64,000 nt of DNA from Diphasiastrum complanatum (GCA_029204225.1 CM055097.1:1719414-1783413), one strand, 5' to 3'; counted from the first letter of the stretch, positions 36,429 to 47,356 are shown. Translations and numbers: made by a program. The notes: a model not told the origin generated them from the sequence alone.

Positions 36429-39044
36429 CTACCAGTAATCCCCACATGAACATATACCGTCTACAAAGTGATGAAATCTGTTAGCGTCTCTTACGACCAA
36501 CGACCTCCCAGCAATCCTAGAAATATATTTGCTGGCTGTGTGGCAGTCTTCACACACTCTCAGATTCTTAAATATATGGAGTTGACTTCCAGACGGGGTG
36601 CTGATGAGTCCAAATGCTATGGCCAGTCGCTCACTGTGCTGACAAGATGAATGACCTCCCTCCTCCCTGTCACGTATTTCAAAGCGTTTATCTGGCACAT
36701 ACCCTGCTTTTTTCATCTGCAAAGATAACTTCCTCAGTTCTTCTTGTATTTCTATGATCCGAGGATGCTCAGTGTCTGCTACAAAAAACCTATGAACTTC
36801 ACCATTAACCTCAATCCAGGTACACCCTGCCTCTTTGTGCAAATGTCTTTCCTTCCGCAACTTCTGAACCTTGATTCTGCTCTCCCAATTCCCGGCAGCA
36901 GCATAAACATTTGATAGCAACACATAACAGGAGGCATTATGAGGATCAAGTTCAAGAACTTGCAGTGCAATACGCTCTCCCATCTCCACATTGCCATGAA
37001 CTCGGCAAGCACCCAGTAAGGCCATCCATATAGGTATCTCAGGCTGATGAGCCATCCTATTGATCATGTCCTCTGCCTCATCCAAATAGCCTCCTCGACC
37101 AAGAAGGTCGACCATGCAGCTATAGTGCCCCACTGTTGTTGCAACATCAAAAACCGGACTCATGAGTTCAAAGTAGCAATGACCTTCATCAACAAAACCC
37201 GTATGACTACATGCTGATAAAAGGGTGACAAAAGTTGCACTATCCATCTGCACTTGTTTACCCATTTCATCGCAAAGTCGGAGTGCTTGCTTCCCGAGGC
37301 CATGAATGCCATACCCATCAAGCATGGCATTCCAGGCTGTTAATGTGAGGATTGGCATACTGTTGAACACCCTTTCTGCTTCATCTATCCTCCCACATTT
37401 ACTGTACATTTCTATCAATGAACTAGCCACAAGAACGTCAGATTCACAGCCATATTGAATGACCTTCAAATGGACATAGCGTCCCTCTTTAATTGCTGCA
37501 AGGCTAGCGCATACATGAAGAACGCTTACAAAAGTGACTGCATCTCCCGCTACTCCTGCCTGCTGCATCAATTTGAATAATTTCAATGCGCTTTTCTCCT
37601 CCCCAAGTTTGGAATGTCCCAAAAGGATGGCACTCCAAGAAACCAAATCCTGTGTTGGCATATTATTGAATACTCTGCATGCATCCACTATGCTGCCACA
37701 ATGTGCATACATTTCACACAAACAACTCCCAACAAAAAAGTCTGACTTATACTTGCTCCGACTTATCAGCATGTGAGTATATGTGCCAAAATCCAGTTCT
37801 AACAAACGAGCACATGCATTAAGGACATATACGTAGGTAGTATTGTCTGACTCGACCTTTTCACGCTGCATCTGTTGAAATAACACCAAAGCTTTTTCTT
37901 CTTGACTGTTCTTTACACAAGCTCCTATCATGGCATTCCAAGAAACAGTATTGCAATCTGGCATGCTATGAAAAACTTGAGTTGCATCCTCTAGGCTTCC
38001 ACATTTGCTGTACATGTCAATGAGAGAACTCCCAACAAAAACATCAGACACATAACGTTTTTCAATGACCTGTGCATGTACGCACCTGCCTTCTTCCAAT
38101 GCCTCTGTGCTAGCACATGCATTGAGGACAGCCATGAAGGTCACCCTGTCTGGATTCACCCGTTCCAATTGCATCTGTGAAAACAAGCTCACTGCCTTCT
38201 CTCCTTGATTACAGTCCGTATATCCAACAATCATTGAACTCCAAGAGACCACATTGCGGGTACTCATGGTTTGAAAAACTTCGATTGCATCCTCTATGCT
38301 ACCACATTTGTTGTACATATCAACAAGACAACTCCCAACAAAAATATCATACTCAAAACCGTATCTAATGACATGTGCGTGAATATGCCTCCCCTCTTCA
38401 AGGGCCGCAGAGCTTGTACATGCACTGAGGACATTGACAAATGTGATGATGTCTGGCTGCACATCTTCTCGCTGCATCTGAAAAAATAGTTGCAATGCCT
38501 TACTTCCTTGGCCACACTTGACGTAACCCATAATCATGGTACTCCAACAGACAACATCAGGTATGGGCATATTCTTGAATACTTTACATGCATCCTCTAA
38601 ACTCCCACACTTGCTGTACATGTCAATCAGGGAATTGCAAACAAAGATATCAGACTTGCTTCCACTTTCCATGACATCTCTATGTATCCTTCTGCCTATT
38701 TCCAACTCTAACAAACCAGTGCATGCCTTGAGGACCTGAACATAAGTGAAACTGTCAGGGTAAATATCCTCCTTTTGCATTTCCTCCCAACGTTCCAGGA
38801 CCTGTCTGTGTTGCCCAAATTTCATGAATCTTGTCAACATAGTGTTCCAGGAGAACACACTTCTCTGCACCGTACCTGGAAGCAAACTTACCACCTTCGC
38901 CTTTACCCAGTCAGGTGTAGACCTTCCATTAATCCACAGAGCAACATCGGTCTCTTTGTGCTTGAAGTCTGGGTATTTTGCTGTTCTCTGGTTGCATATT
39001 TTTTTGAAACAAATAATCAGACAAAACGATTTGCAGCCTATCAA
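36429..39044 (-). CDS. DYW-class PPR protein with an N-terminal PDF motif (main exon)
   Basis: PLS-class PPR proteins bind organellar RNA, and their DYW domain is a zinc-dependent cytidine deaminase for C-to-U editing. The frame has 871 codons before the stop. The numbering below uses this frame. Residues about 20-60 hold the second half of a PDF motif (AKYPDFKHKETDVALWINGR). PPR repeats run from about 63 (SVFSWNTMLTRFMKFG) to about 650, with many copies of IDMYSKCGSLEDA-like units. E-type repeats follow (ALLGACRVHGNVEMG), then DYW with HSERLAIAFG, CEDCHTASKYIS and the terminal CSCGDYW, so all zinc and catalytic residues are present. The first codon of the open frame is TTG and a TGA lies four codons before it, so there is no upstream ATG. 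An acceptor CAG at 38988 fits an exon start at 38987 in the correct phase. The PPR part is intronless, as is common for this family. Confidence 0.93.
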   Translation of the reverse strand: MIGCKSFCLIICFKKICNQRTAKYPDFKHKETDVALWINGRSTPDWVKAKVVSLLPGTVQRSVFSWNTMLTRFMKFGQHRQVLERWEEMQKEDIYPDSFTYVQVLKACTGLLELEIGRRIHRDVMESGSKSDIFVCNSLIDMYSKCGSLEDACKVFKNMPIPDVVCWSTMIMGYVKCGQGSKALQLFFQMQREDVQPDIITFVNVLSACTSSAALEEGRHIHAHVIRYGFEYDIFVGSCLVDMYNKCGSIEDAIEVFQTMSTRNVVSWSSMIVGYTDCNQGEKAVSLFSQMQLERVNPDRVTFMAVLNACASTEALEEGRCVHAQVIEKRYVSDVFVGSSLIDMYSKCGSLEDATQVFHSMPDCNTVSWNAMIGACVKNSQEEKALVLFQQMQREKVESDNTTYVYVLNACARLLELDFGTYTHMLISRSKYKSDFFVGSCLCEMYAHCGSIVDACRVFNNMPTQDLVSWSAILLGHSKLGEEKSALKLFKLMQQAGVAGDAVTFVSVLHVCASLAAIKEGRYVHLKVIQYGCESDVLVASSLIEMYSKCGRIDEAERVFNSMPILTLTAWNAMLDGYGIHGLGKQALRLCDEMGKQVQMDSATFVTLLSACSHTGFVDEGHCYFELMSPVFDVATTVGHYSCMVDLLGRGGYLDEAEDMINRMAHQPEIPIWMALLGACRVHGNVEMGERIALQVLELDPHNASCYVLLSNVYAAAGNWESRIKVQKLRKERHLHKEAGCTWIEVNGEVHRFFVADTEHPRIIEIQEELRKLSLQMKKAGYVPDKRFEIRDREEGGHSSCQHSERLAIAFGLISTPSGSQLHIFKNLRVCEDCHTASKYISRIAGRSLVVRDANRFHHFVDGICSCGDYW

Positions 39045-39129
39045 AAGGAAGTATCATTCTAATAAGTACAGTGATCAATGATCATTAAATACGTCATCTT
39101 AAAATTGCTTGTAACTATCAAGAGCTCAC

Positions 39130-39219
39130 CTTGTCAAATCTGTGATCCCACCACTTTGAAGGTTCTGAAAAAAATTGTCGCCAACGTTTTTCTGGAACAA
39201 TTTGCTTGCACATCATAAA
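39130..39219 (-). CDS. upstream exon: first half of PDF motif 2
   Basis: The 90-nt stretch is preceded by TTTTGTAG and followed by the donor GTGAGC. It encodes 30 residues including EKRWRQFFSEPSKWWDHRFDK's core blocks WRQFF and KWWDHR. This is the W-x-x-F-F...P-x-x-W-W-D-x-R half of the PDF motif of OSB proteins. It ends in phase 0 and joins without a shift to 38987, where AKYPDFKHK gives the second half. The match across the splice is the main evidence that this exon and the PPR exon form one gene. Confidence 0.7.
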
Positions 39220-39284
39220 CTACAAAATAATACAATACGACTCTGAAAAACTGTGCATTCTCATTCATTTTGCAGGTCTTCCAC

Positions 39285-39316
39285 ATAATTTCCAATATTC
39301 CACCCAAGTTGAATCT
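39285..39316 (-). other. possible 32-nt mini-exon
   Basis: After the acceptor CTGCAG, this stretch (EIQLGWNIGNY when joined) would restore the phase between the exons at 39397-39535 and 39130-39219. Its donor GTGGAA is weak. It is speculative. Confidence 0.2.
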
Positions 39317-39396
39317 CTGCAGTTCCACAATCCAATAAACCAAATGGAATTGTGATAAATGTTTAGAAAACAAAGTAAAAAAATCTTGATAAAGAC

Positions 39397-39535
39397 CTTG
39401 TTCTGCTTCAGAGCTTGCATAGGTGTCCCATCTTCTTGTCACTCGAGAAGGGTCCAGCAAAGTGTCGACCCACAATGGTGGCATCTTATACCTCTTCTCG
39501 GAATTTGGGCACCAAAAATCCTTTTGTGGGGAGCT
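39397..39535 (-). CDS. upstream exon: second half of PDF motif 1 (diverged)
   Basis: The 139-nt segment follows a GGCAG acceptor and encodes SSPQKDFWCPNSEKRYK and PPLWVDTLLDPSRV. It matches the layout of the motif's second half, with DF, an LW pair and a following V-rich end. It starts in phase 0, the phase in which the exon at 40982-41055 ends. The donor after it (GTCTTT) is not a strong one, so the 3' boundary is uncertain. Confidence 0.5.
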
Positions 39536-40527
39536 CTGCCACCAGTATCAACACGAATCAAGTGATACCAATCTCAAATTTACGCAAACCTTTAACTGCC
39601 ATCATTTTACATCAAAACACAGAAAAATAAAAAATAAAAACCTATTTAATGTGCACTTGAAAGAAAAAGCCAGTCCAACAGATGATAACATCATGAATCA
39701 ATACAATTACAAAGTAATGCAAAAGCAAAGAGGCAAAATCTTGTTTCTTCCAGAAAAGTATCACTTACTCATTTTACCAGGTTAGACACAAAGTCATGAA
39801 GCATTTCCATGTCATGCATTTTGTATGAGCATATCTTCTCTCAGAGTAACAAAATAAACCCAATGCAACTTAAATCAAGAAGTGGTAATTCCGTTCTTGT
39901 CTCTCCAGGCACAAAGAAAGACCACCATGCCGCTTCAGTGGCTGATGGTTTTTGATGAGGCAAAGTCTTTAAAGGCTTTGCTTACTCATTCCTTTCTAAG
40001 AATGCTAAAAGTGGCCCAGTTATCAACTGCGAACAGAAAAGCTGTAGCTTGTGACAGTAGCCAAAAGGTTGGGTTGAATTAACCATTGGACGAAACCATT
40101 TTGGAAGGAATCGGCCTTTTCAGAATCGGAAGAATTGATGGTTCAGGCGTTTCATAAAAGAATCAGTCAATTTTTCTAAAAGCCAATTCTTTTACAAAAA
40201 AATGTTAAAAAAACTAGAAAACACCGATTTGTCTTGCATTTCGATAGTTTACTTCTTAGTACTACTTAAATATTACAGAATCATCACTACAATGGCCAAT
40301 CTCAAGTGCTGACTCTTGAGTGCACATAATAATTGACTAAATTTGTCAGAATTCAAACCCAAGTATAACCACAATTCAAAACTGAAAATGACCATGATTC
40401 AAACTTAGAAGTTAGAAATAATCATGCTAGATATTTAACATTAAAAACAAGATTCAAACTCAAATATAACCCCGATTCATTATCCATAATAGAGTCACAT
40501 AAATAAGCCACGCAACACATTTAGATT

Positions 40528-40553
40528 CCCCCCCCCCCCTCTCTCTCTCTCTC
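40528..40553. repeat. poly(C)/(CT)n junction
   Basis: Twelve C residues are followed directly by a (CT)7 tract, inside the presumed intron of the PPR chimera. Confidence 0.9.
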
Positions 40554-40981
40554 AAACGCTATGCTGCAGCAATGTGGCTGCTCCTTGGACCTCAATAGCC
40601 GCAGTTGAAATGCCTAATAAGACTTTTAACCAACTAGTAAGGGAGAGCATTTCAGGTCTTTATGTATCACTTGTGAGAGGCACTGAAAATTCATGTAGTC
40701 ATGCTGGCAGAACCACATTTTGGCTGATGAGAACCAGTTTTTGGCATTTTATGTTACTCCACTCTGAGTGCCCTCACAATAACCTCAAGATCAGCATGGC
40801 ATCTGATGGCAAGGTGTTTCATTCCTTTACAGTAGATAATGAAAGTACATATAAATCAAACTTCCTGTTCTTCTGCAGTCATGCCCAATCAAACTAAGGA
40901 ATGAAACATCTCATGCCGTCACAGATAAGAAAAATGGTTACTTACAGAATGAATTTTTTCATGATCTCTTAAATTGCTCAC

Positions 40982-41055
40982 CTTGTCAAATCTGTTGCTC
41001 CACTGTTGCAAATAATCCTGAGCAGATTTCAGCAGAGATACATTCTTCTTCTGAC
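40982..41055 (-). CDS. upstream exon: first half of PDF motif 1
   Basis: The 74-nt exon has a good acceptor (pyrimidine-rich, CTCATGTAG) and donor (GTGAGC). It encodes KNVSLLKSAQDYLQQWSNR then FDK. The ending NRFDK parallels the HRFDK ending of the exon at 39130-39219, and both are followed by the same donor, so the two exons look like copies of one half-motif. It ends in phase 0. Confidence 0.55.
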
Positions 41056-41109
41056 CTACATGAGAAGAAGCACAAGAATAATATAGCAAGACACTGACTA
41101 GTAAAATCA

Positions 41110-42600
41110 CTCAACGGGAAAAGTTCTTGCAAAAAAAATTGAAATCATTCCGCTGGAATTAAGCAAAATGAAATTTGAAGTTTCTGCTTAATGAAACTAT
41201 TCCGGTAACATAACAATGCAGAACCTTCTTGTAAAAGGTTCAAACACGGTAGACTGCCTGCACCCATGATGCAAATGTCACCGGAGGAGCTCAGCCGGGT
41301 TTGCCTTTATACAGAGCAGCATAGAGTAGAATATGGTTCATGCTTTATACTAAGCATGCATTTCACAGCTATTCTTCCTTCTCAGCTTCCACTACTGAAT
41401 GAATCCATTGGCAGGATAGCGACAATGGTGGACATTTGCAGTCCAGAATCACTTCCATTTTTTTGTCTCTGATTGATTGTACAATTCCCAATCGACAAGA
41501 AAGACAAAGATCCTGTACACTTTATAGATCAAAAAGCATTTTTGGTCAATGGATAATGTCTGGGAGAGATGTGTAACATAGTCGAACAGATTTTCTATAC
41601 TTCGAACTAAAGTTTGCCATCCAGAATAGAAATCATGAAGAATTTCGTAGCAGAAAGTCAATCCAATGAAATTTTCAAAATAAGTATTTTCATCAAAACC
41701 AAGCCAGAGACCAAATGAACCAAATTTACTAAGGAAAAAAGGTTTCACAAAGACCATTTCGAAAAATTCCAAAGACCAAGGGACATTCAACGCAGCTTTC
41801 ACGACGAAAGTAAAATACAGCTACATATGCATCATAATGCACAAGTTTTCCAATCTTATAACTGCCTTCCGCCATCCAAAATAGAAAAGTAACTTGACTT
41901 ATCAACTCTTCTCTGAGGTTCACACAACTGAAATCTTAATGGAAAGAATGAAAATGTTGGAGATATGATATTCATTTGCACTCAACATGCAAAATAACCG
42001 AGCCATAGATCAAACGAGACAAAATCATTTGACAAATAGAGTTATCTTTGCTCGCGAACAACATATCTCAATTACCAACCCAAACTTCCTTGACTAGATT
42101 GAGATAAAGCAGTGAAGAATAACTTGAAACACAGAACCTCAGAAACTAACGATCGAAATTCCCCAGCGAAAAATCAGCGAAAGTCGTGTGTGTCAGATGT
42201 CATGTAGACAAAGGACATAGTCCTTCTCGGAATTGAACGCAAGAGCTGCTTTTCTACAAAAGCAGGTTCGACATAGAAAATTGGACGTTACAATCCAATT
42301 GGAAGTCATTGGCACCAATCTGGAAAGAACAAATTTCATTCAGGCTCCTGAAATCCTTGAAGTATTTAATTCAATCCTCATGGTTCACGGAGTAATAAAG
42401 GTCTTGAAAAGAAAGATACGAACATCGCATGAAGCATGAAAATTCTTTTGCGTTATAAACGCTTCCAGACTGATAGAACACTACTCCATTTGCTCCTTTT
42501 TTAGTGGGAAAAAAAATTAGCAAATACTTGCGGAGCAGACAAACCTCAGAGAGCAGTAAGCCAGACTTAAAACAACCATTTAACAGACAGAAAGATGCAA
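41110..42600. other. presumed intronic or upstream sequence of the PPR chimera
   Basis: I searched the minus strand for an OB-fold exon, expected upstream of PDF motifs in OSB proteins, and did not find a convincing one. Open frames at 41449-41923 (minus) have no recognisable domain. Confidence 0.35.
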
Positions 42601-42609
42601 AGAATGTAC

Positions 42610-42896
42610 CTCGAAATCATGAAGAAGATACTGCAGGTGACTGAACGTACATGAATTTGCTGAAGGCTGTAAAAAAGGAAGGCGGAAATGGAGATCCACA
42701 GGCTTGCCAAGCGATTGTCAGTCAGTAGACAGACAAAAAACAAGTATACAGCGCCTAATGTATAAGGAAAAGATTGAGCATCGGAAGAAGAACGATCGTC
42801 AGAAAGAAAACAAAGAGAGCCTGAAAGAGTTCCCGACAGCCCAATCCTAAAGAGAAATGGTGTGGTTGCAACGCTCGCTTGCATCCAAGGGGACAT
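42610..42896 (-). CDS. possible first exon with targeting-type N-terminus
   Basis: An ATG at 42896 opens MSPWMQASVATTPFLFRIGL and continues with many Ser, Thr, Leu and Arg, few acids at the start, and hydrophobic stretches, as in an organelle-targeting presequence. The segment can end at the donor GAG/GTACAT (42610). Nothing else ties it to the exons downstream except strand and position, and it could be unrelated. Confidence 0.25.
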
Positions 42897-43256
42897 TTAA
42901 ATGGGATGCCTTACCAGCAAATTGATTGGTCCACACTCTATAATTGTGTAATATGGCATAAGGTATTCTTTGTGTAATATGGCATAAGTTCCGATGAGCG
43001 TATTTTGCACCACCACCACTCGAGTGACAATGGTGGTGTACTATCCATCTAATGGAGATGGGATGATACCACTTAAATCTGTGGGACACCGCCATTGCCC
43101 GAGAGTGGTGGTGCTAAATATTCTCATCCCATAAGTTTGGTCATTTAATATTAACAGAAGTCGAACCCAACCAGTATATTTTTCATGAAAAATCTCTCTC
43201 TCTTTAAGCTAATTGTTTTATCTCAAAATTCGAACTAGCAAAGGGCCTCTAAGAAA

Positions 43257-43465
43257 CTTGAGGATAATAATTCATGGAAAAGAGTTAAGAGCATACAAAT
43301 GTGGATCTTCCCTAGTTGCTCGTTCTGAGGACAGAACTGGTTTAAGGGGGGAAGAATGTTACGTCCATGTCCAATATGTGGGATTCAGAATAATTCCTGA
43401 CATGGATAGCCGGTCACTCCAGTGTATGTGGTTATTGGTTATGCCTCGTCATTCCTAATTAATAA
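43257..43465 (+). repeat. Ty3/gypsy 3' end: polypurine tract and LTR start
   Basis: The frame SSLVARSEDRTGLRGEECYV followed by 'tttaagggggga' (43341-43352) is a gypsy-type polyprotein end and polypurine tract. The LTR starts TGTTACGTCC at 43357. About 110 bp of LTR remain before copia sequence on the other strand. The LTR matches the reverse complement of 62440-62561 ('atagccgg.c.ctccagtgt'). Confidence 0.6.
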
Positions 43466-44620
43466 CTTCATGTACTAATCAAATCATCCACGTACAACAC
43501 AATGAACACTATCTCTGAATCTTGCCTTAGAATGTAAAGATCAGGATCAGCATCACTCTTTACCATTCCCCTTCGCTTAAAGTGTTCATCTATCTATGCA
43601 CGAGTACCACGCCCGTGGTGATTGCTTCAATCCATAAATAGCTTTGTTGAGCTTACAAACAAGGTGCTCTCTCCCTGGTTCAATAAATCCTTGAGGTTGT
43701 ACTAAGTACACCTCTTCATCCAGCACTCCATTAAGAATAGCATATTTAACATCCATTTGCTGGATCTTCCAACCATAGAAAGCAGAAATAGCAATGACAG
43801 AACGTATAGTTACCATCTTAGCTACGGGTGCGAAGGTTTCCTCAAAATCAATACCTTCCTGCTGCTCAAATCCTCTCACAACCAACCGTGCTTTGTATTT
43901 GTTGAGTTGCTTGTATATCCATTTGCAAGTGATAGGTGTCTTACCATCAGTTAGCTCAACCAAGTTCCACGTCCTATTTTTTGATATAGCTTCCATTTTT
44001 GTTTCCATAGCTTCACGCCACTCCTCGTGCTCCTTTGCTTTATCAAAAGTTTTTGGTTCTTGAGCCTTGAGCACAGAACCCATTAGGGCTAGATTCATCT
44101 CTAATCTTGCAGGAGGTTTTCGATTTCTACTTGATCTTCTAGGCTCTCCCTACTCACTAGATTCGGGAGTATCTCCCTTCTTTGCACCATCTGTGACTGA
44201 TAAGTACCATTTAGGTACTCTCTTGGGAATTTCAGCATTGGGCTTACCTTTGTCCAATGGATTTTCTGTATCAAAATCCACTTCTTTCTTGACCTGTACT
44301 TTCGCTCCCTCATCAAAAGGTTCAGTGATTACTTCAGATTGTTCACCTCGGCCCATCTCGTCAAATGTAGCATCTCTAGAAATTACAGGCTTCTATGCAT
44401 TTGTATGCCTTGGCCTTCACATCATATCCAAGGAAAATACACTTGATAGCTTTTGCATCCAATTTCCTTCGTTTCTCATCAGGAATATGAGCATAAGCAT
44501 CACAACCAAATACTCTCAAATGAGAAATACTAGGTTTCTTTCCAGTAACAACTTCATGAGGTGTCTTACCTTCCACGGATTTTGTAGGACACCGATTCCA
44601 AGAGACTACTGGCCCTAGTT
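43466..44620 (-). pseudogene. copia integrase C-term to RT relic
   Basis: On the minus strand the start is integrase C-terminus (WNRCPTKSVEGKTPHEV, then HLRVFGCDAYAHIPDEKR, ending FLGYDVKAKAYKC), broken by a stop. An acidic linker and the RT follow: HEEWREAMETKMEAISKNRT, KWIYKQLNKYKARLVVRGFE, EETFAPVAKM, QMDVKYAILNG and LNKAIYGLKQSPRAWY. Then come a stop and the active site VLYVDDLI near 43480. The piece is cut at 44620, where an LTR on the opposite strand begins. It belongs to a copia family different from the others in this window. Confidence 0.87.
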
Positions 44621-44885
44621 TGTTAGAAATCAATAATAAACTTCATTGTTACACTTCTTAGTTATTGTTTACGATGTAATTTGTTACTAGTTGTAACTAG
44701 TTGTAGGCTAGTCTAGTAGTCTACTCCTAGGTTCTCTTTCTCTATCAAGGTTTAGGGTTTATTATGTACATTTTACATTCAGTGAGTGGCAGTGTGATAA
44801 AGTGATATTGCGTGTTCTTCTTCCGTCTCCCTACTTGGTGATTGCTTATGGTGAATGCTTGATGTTACATTTCTGATTGTTTACA
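44621..44885 (+). repeat. 265-bp LTR of a plus-strand copia element
   Basis: It begins TGTTAGAAAT and ends TTTACA, directly against a primer site at 44886. The left edge interrupts the copia relic on the minus strand, so this element inserted later or replaced its neighbour by rearrangement. Confidence 0.65.
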
Positions 44886-44897
44886 TGGTATCAGAGC
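44886..44897 (+). other. tRNA-iMet primer-binding site
   Basis: TGGTATCAGAGC immediately follows the LTR end. About 800 bp of untranslated leader lead to the gag ATG at 45704. Confidence 0.85.
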
Positions 44898-45703
44898 TAC
44901 GATAGTCTTGCGTGCCTGATCAGTGGATACAACTTGTCACAGGCTCTGCAACGAAGTGAGAAAGTCCTTCACATGAAGTAAAAGCTTGGAGAAACAAAAA
45001 CAACTGGAAGAAATCCTTCTTGATGTATTTTGCAGGTTTTGGAGCTCACAGTTACTAGTGGGGAATGAAGACACAGTCCCGGAGGCATCGGAAAGGCCAG
45101 GGCAGCATTAGAGAGATTGAAAATCTGTTGAGTGAGAAAAGTTTTACAATTTTTTTTAGTCTTTGTGAAAAGTGCCATTTGTCAGAGAGTTGTGCCAAGA
45201 AATCTCTCATTTTTTTGTTTGGGGTACTGCAAATCACACCAGACAGCGTCTAGTACTGCCATTTAGAACTTTGAGGCTTCATACCTTTCACATTATTGAT
45301 ATCTGTCTGTTTGAACGATCACTCGTTTCGAAATCTAAGCAAAGAGGAGGAGGCGTAGCCCGCCGCGCCGAAGTAGGAAATCTGGATTATTCCCTCTGAA
45401 AGTTCTTATATTCTTCCCTTTTTATATCCATACCAATATTGGATCCAAGCGCGCTAGCTGAAGAGAAACCGGAGCAGTCGTACATCCGCGCTCCAGTCCG
45501 ATATTGTCCGTACCGATATCGGATCCAAGCGCACGAGCTAAAGAGAATTCCAAGCAGTTGTACATCTGCGCTCCAGTCTGATATCACATGCTCCAATATC
45601 GGATCCACGCACACAAGTCCATTCCGATATCAAGTGTATAACTAGAAAAATATACAGTTCTGTAGTGTGATAAATTACTTGATCTGGACTCATCTGTTCA
45701 ATA

Positions 45704-46816
45704 ATGGCAACTCTAAGTGAGAGTGTCCTCAATGAGTCAAGCAAATTGGAAGGAGCCGGCAACTATGCAGTTTGGAAATTCAAACAGAAGAACATTTTGA
45801 TGGAAAGGAGCTATGAGAAATCGTGACAGATGAAGAGACAAGACCAGTGATAGAAGAAGATCAGCGGGCATTTGACAGGAGAAAATGAAAAGCACAAAAT
45901 GTCATCAACTTGTCAGTTAGAGATGCAATTATTCCCTACATTTCAGATTCAAAAGGACCAAAAGAAGCATGGGATACGTTGAAGGCATTGTTTGAGACCA
46001 CAAACACATCTTGAGTGCTATTCCTGAAGACGAAGCTGCACACATTGTGGATGGATGATGGTGCAACTATTGCTGATCACCTACTGAAAATCAAAGAAAT
46101 TCGTGACCAATTAGTAGCAGTTGGAGAGCAAGTACAGGATCGTGAGATTGTGCAGTTGACATTGAAGAGTTTGAGTGAGTCACATCAAATGTTTGTGACA
46201 AGTATAGCCACACGAGAAAATCTTCCAACCTATGAAGAGCTAGGTGGATTGCTTTTGCAGGAAGAACAACGTCAAGAGAACTTGAGTCATCGCAACAGGG
46301 GATTTGATCAAGCTCTTGCAGTGAGAGGACGTGTTGGCAAATTTGGTCGTGGAAGACACCAATCAATAGGTGGAAACTCATATCATGGATCATTCCAACA
46401 ATTTCAAGAACAATCCAATGATGGCCCAAATCGAGGCAATTGGAATCAAGGCCGAGGTTAAGGACGCGGCTATTCCAAGCAAAATAAACTTGGAAATTGT
46501 AGGTACTGCAACAAACCTGGCCTTTGGGAGCGTGAATGCTTCAAGAAACAAAAGGAGATAGAACAAAGAATATCACCTTCATTGATGATTATAGCAGATG
46601 CATTTGGATTTATTTCATAAGCAAGAAATCAGATGTTTTTGCTAACTTTAGGGAATTCAAGGCATTAGTTGAAAATCAAACAGGACGTTGCATCAAGACT
46701 TTGAGATCTGATGGAGTGGTGAGTATTTTTTGACAGAATTTATTGATTTTTGCAAAGATCATGGGATCAAGAGGCAGACTACAATACCCTATTCACCACA
46801 GCAAAATGGAGTTGCA
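45704..46816 (+). pseudogene. copia gag fused to integrase remnant
   Basis: Gag starts with ATG at 45704 (SSKLEGAGNYAVWKFKQKNI) and has stops near 45823, 45887 and 46012. The main frame 46015-46461 continues to a Gly/Asn/Arg-rich end. The zinc knuckle CRYCNKPGLWERECF lacks its histidine (Leu instead). It then jumps straight to the integrase core NITFIDDYSRCIWIYFISKK near 46570, so protease and GAG-pre-integrase are deleted. LRSDG and YSPQQNGVA follow, and the element ends abruptly at 46816, where the 3' LTR of the minus-strand element begins. Confidence 0.85.
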
Positions 46817-46817
46817 G

Positions 46818-47356
46818 ATTCTGATGCAATTATTTTTCACACATTGTATGTAATACGCAAATGGTATTCAACATATATACATAATTTTACAGGTGTGCAG
46901 ATGAAGAAGGTACAAAGTGTATGTGTTGTTTGTGGGAGATCGTGGGTGGCTGCTGTCGTTGTCAAATCTGTTAGCCCAGTTGCATGGGATGAGCGTGAGA
47001 AGGCCGCGACGTCAACCTTTGCTAAAATAAACGTTGGTGAAGATGCAAAAAATGCAACACTCTGACAAATGCCTTAGGATTTGATTTAAAGGGTGCCTTC
47101 GTTTTTCCATTAGGGAACCTTCGGCATTTTGTAGGGCAATGTCGTCTTTTTCACCTGTCACAAATTACGTGTAAAAATACAGTTTCGTGTTTTTCGCCTG
47201 TGGAAAGTTACTTTTAATTATGCAAACAGTCACATATTTCGCCTGTCTTATTTTACATGTAAATATGCAGACTGTGTGACAACATGAGTAGAAATGCAGC
47301 ATGAATGGAGGCAGATTAAAATGGGATTTAGGAGAGTAAAGGAGATAAATCCAACA
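46818..47356 (-). repeat. truncated 3' LTR
   Basis: This 539-bp block matches 52192-52737 over its whole length with scattered substitutions (shared start 'ctgatgcaattatttttcac', shared end 'ggagataaatccaaca'). The difference between the two copies reflects the age of the insertion. Confidence 0.9.

Noticed and set aside
41449-41923. Minus-strand frames as the OB-fold domain of the OSB-like gene
   Set aside because: The translated sequence lacks the expected OB-fold pattern, so I did not assign it to the PPR chimera.
42233-42439. Plus-strand 68-codon frame (ending VIKVLKRKIRTSHEA)
   Set aside because: It has no recognisable domain and lies opposite the presumed PPR-gene 5' region, with no splice or promoter support.
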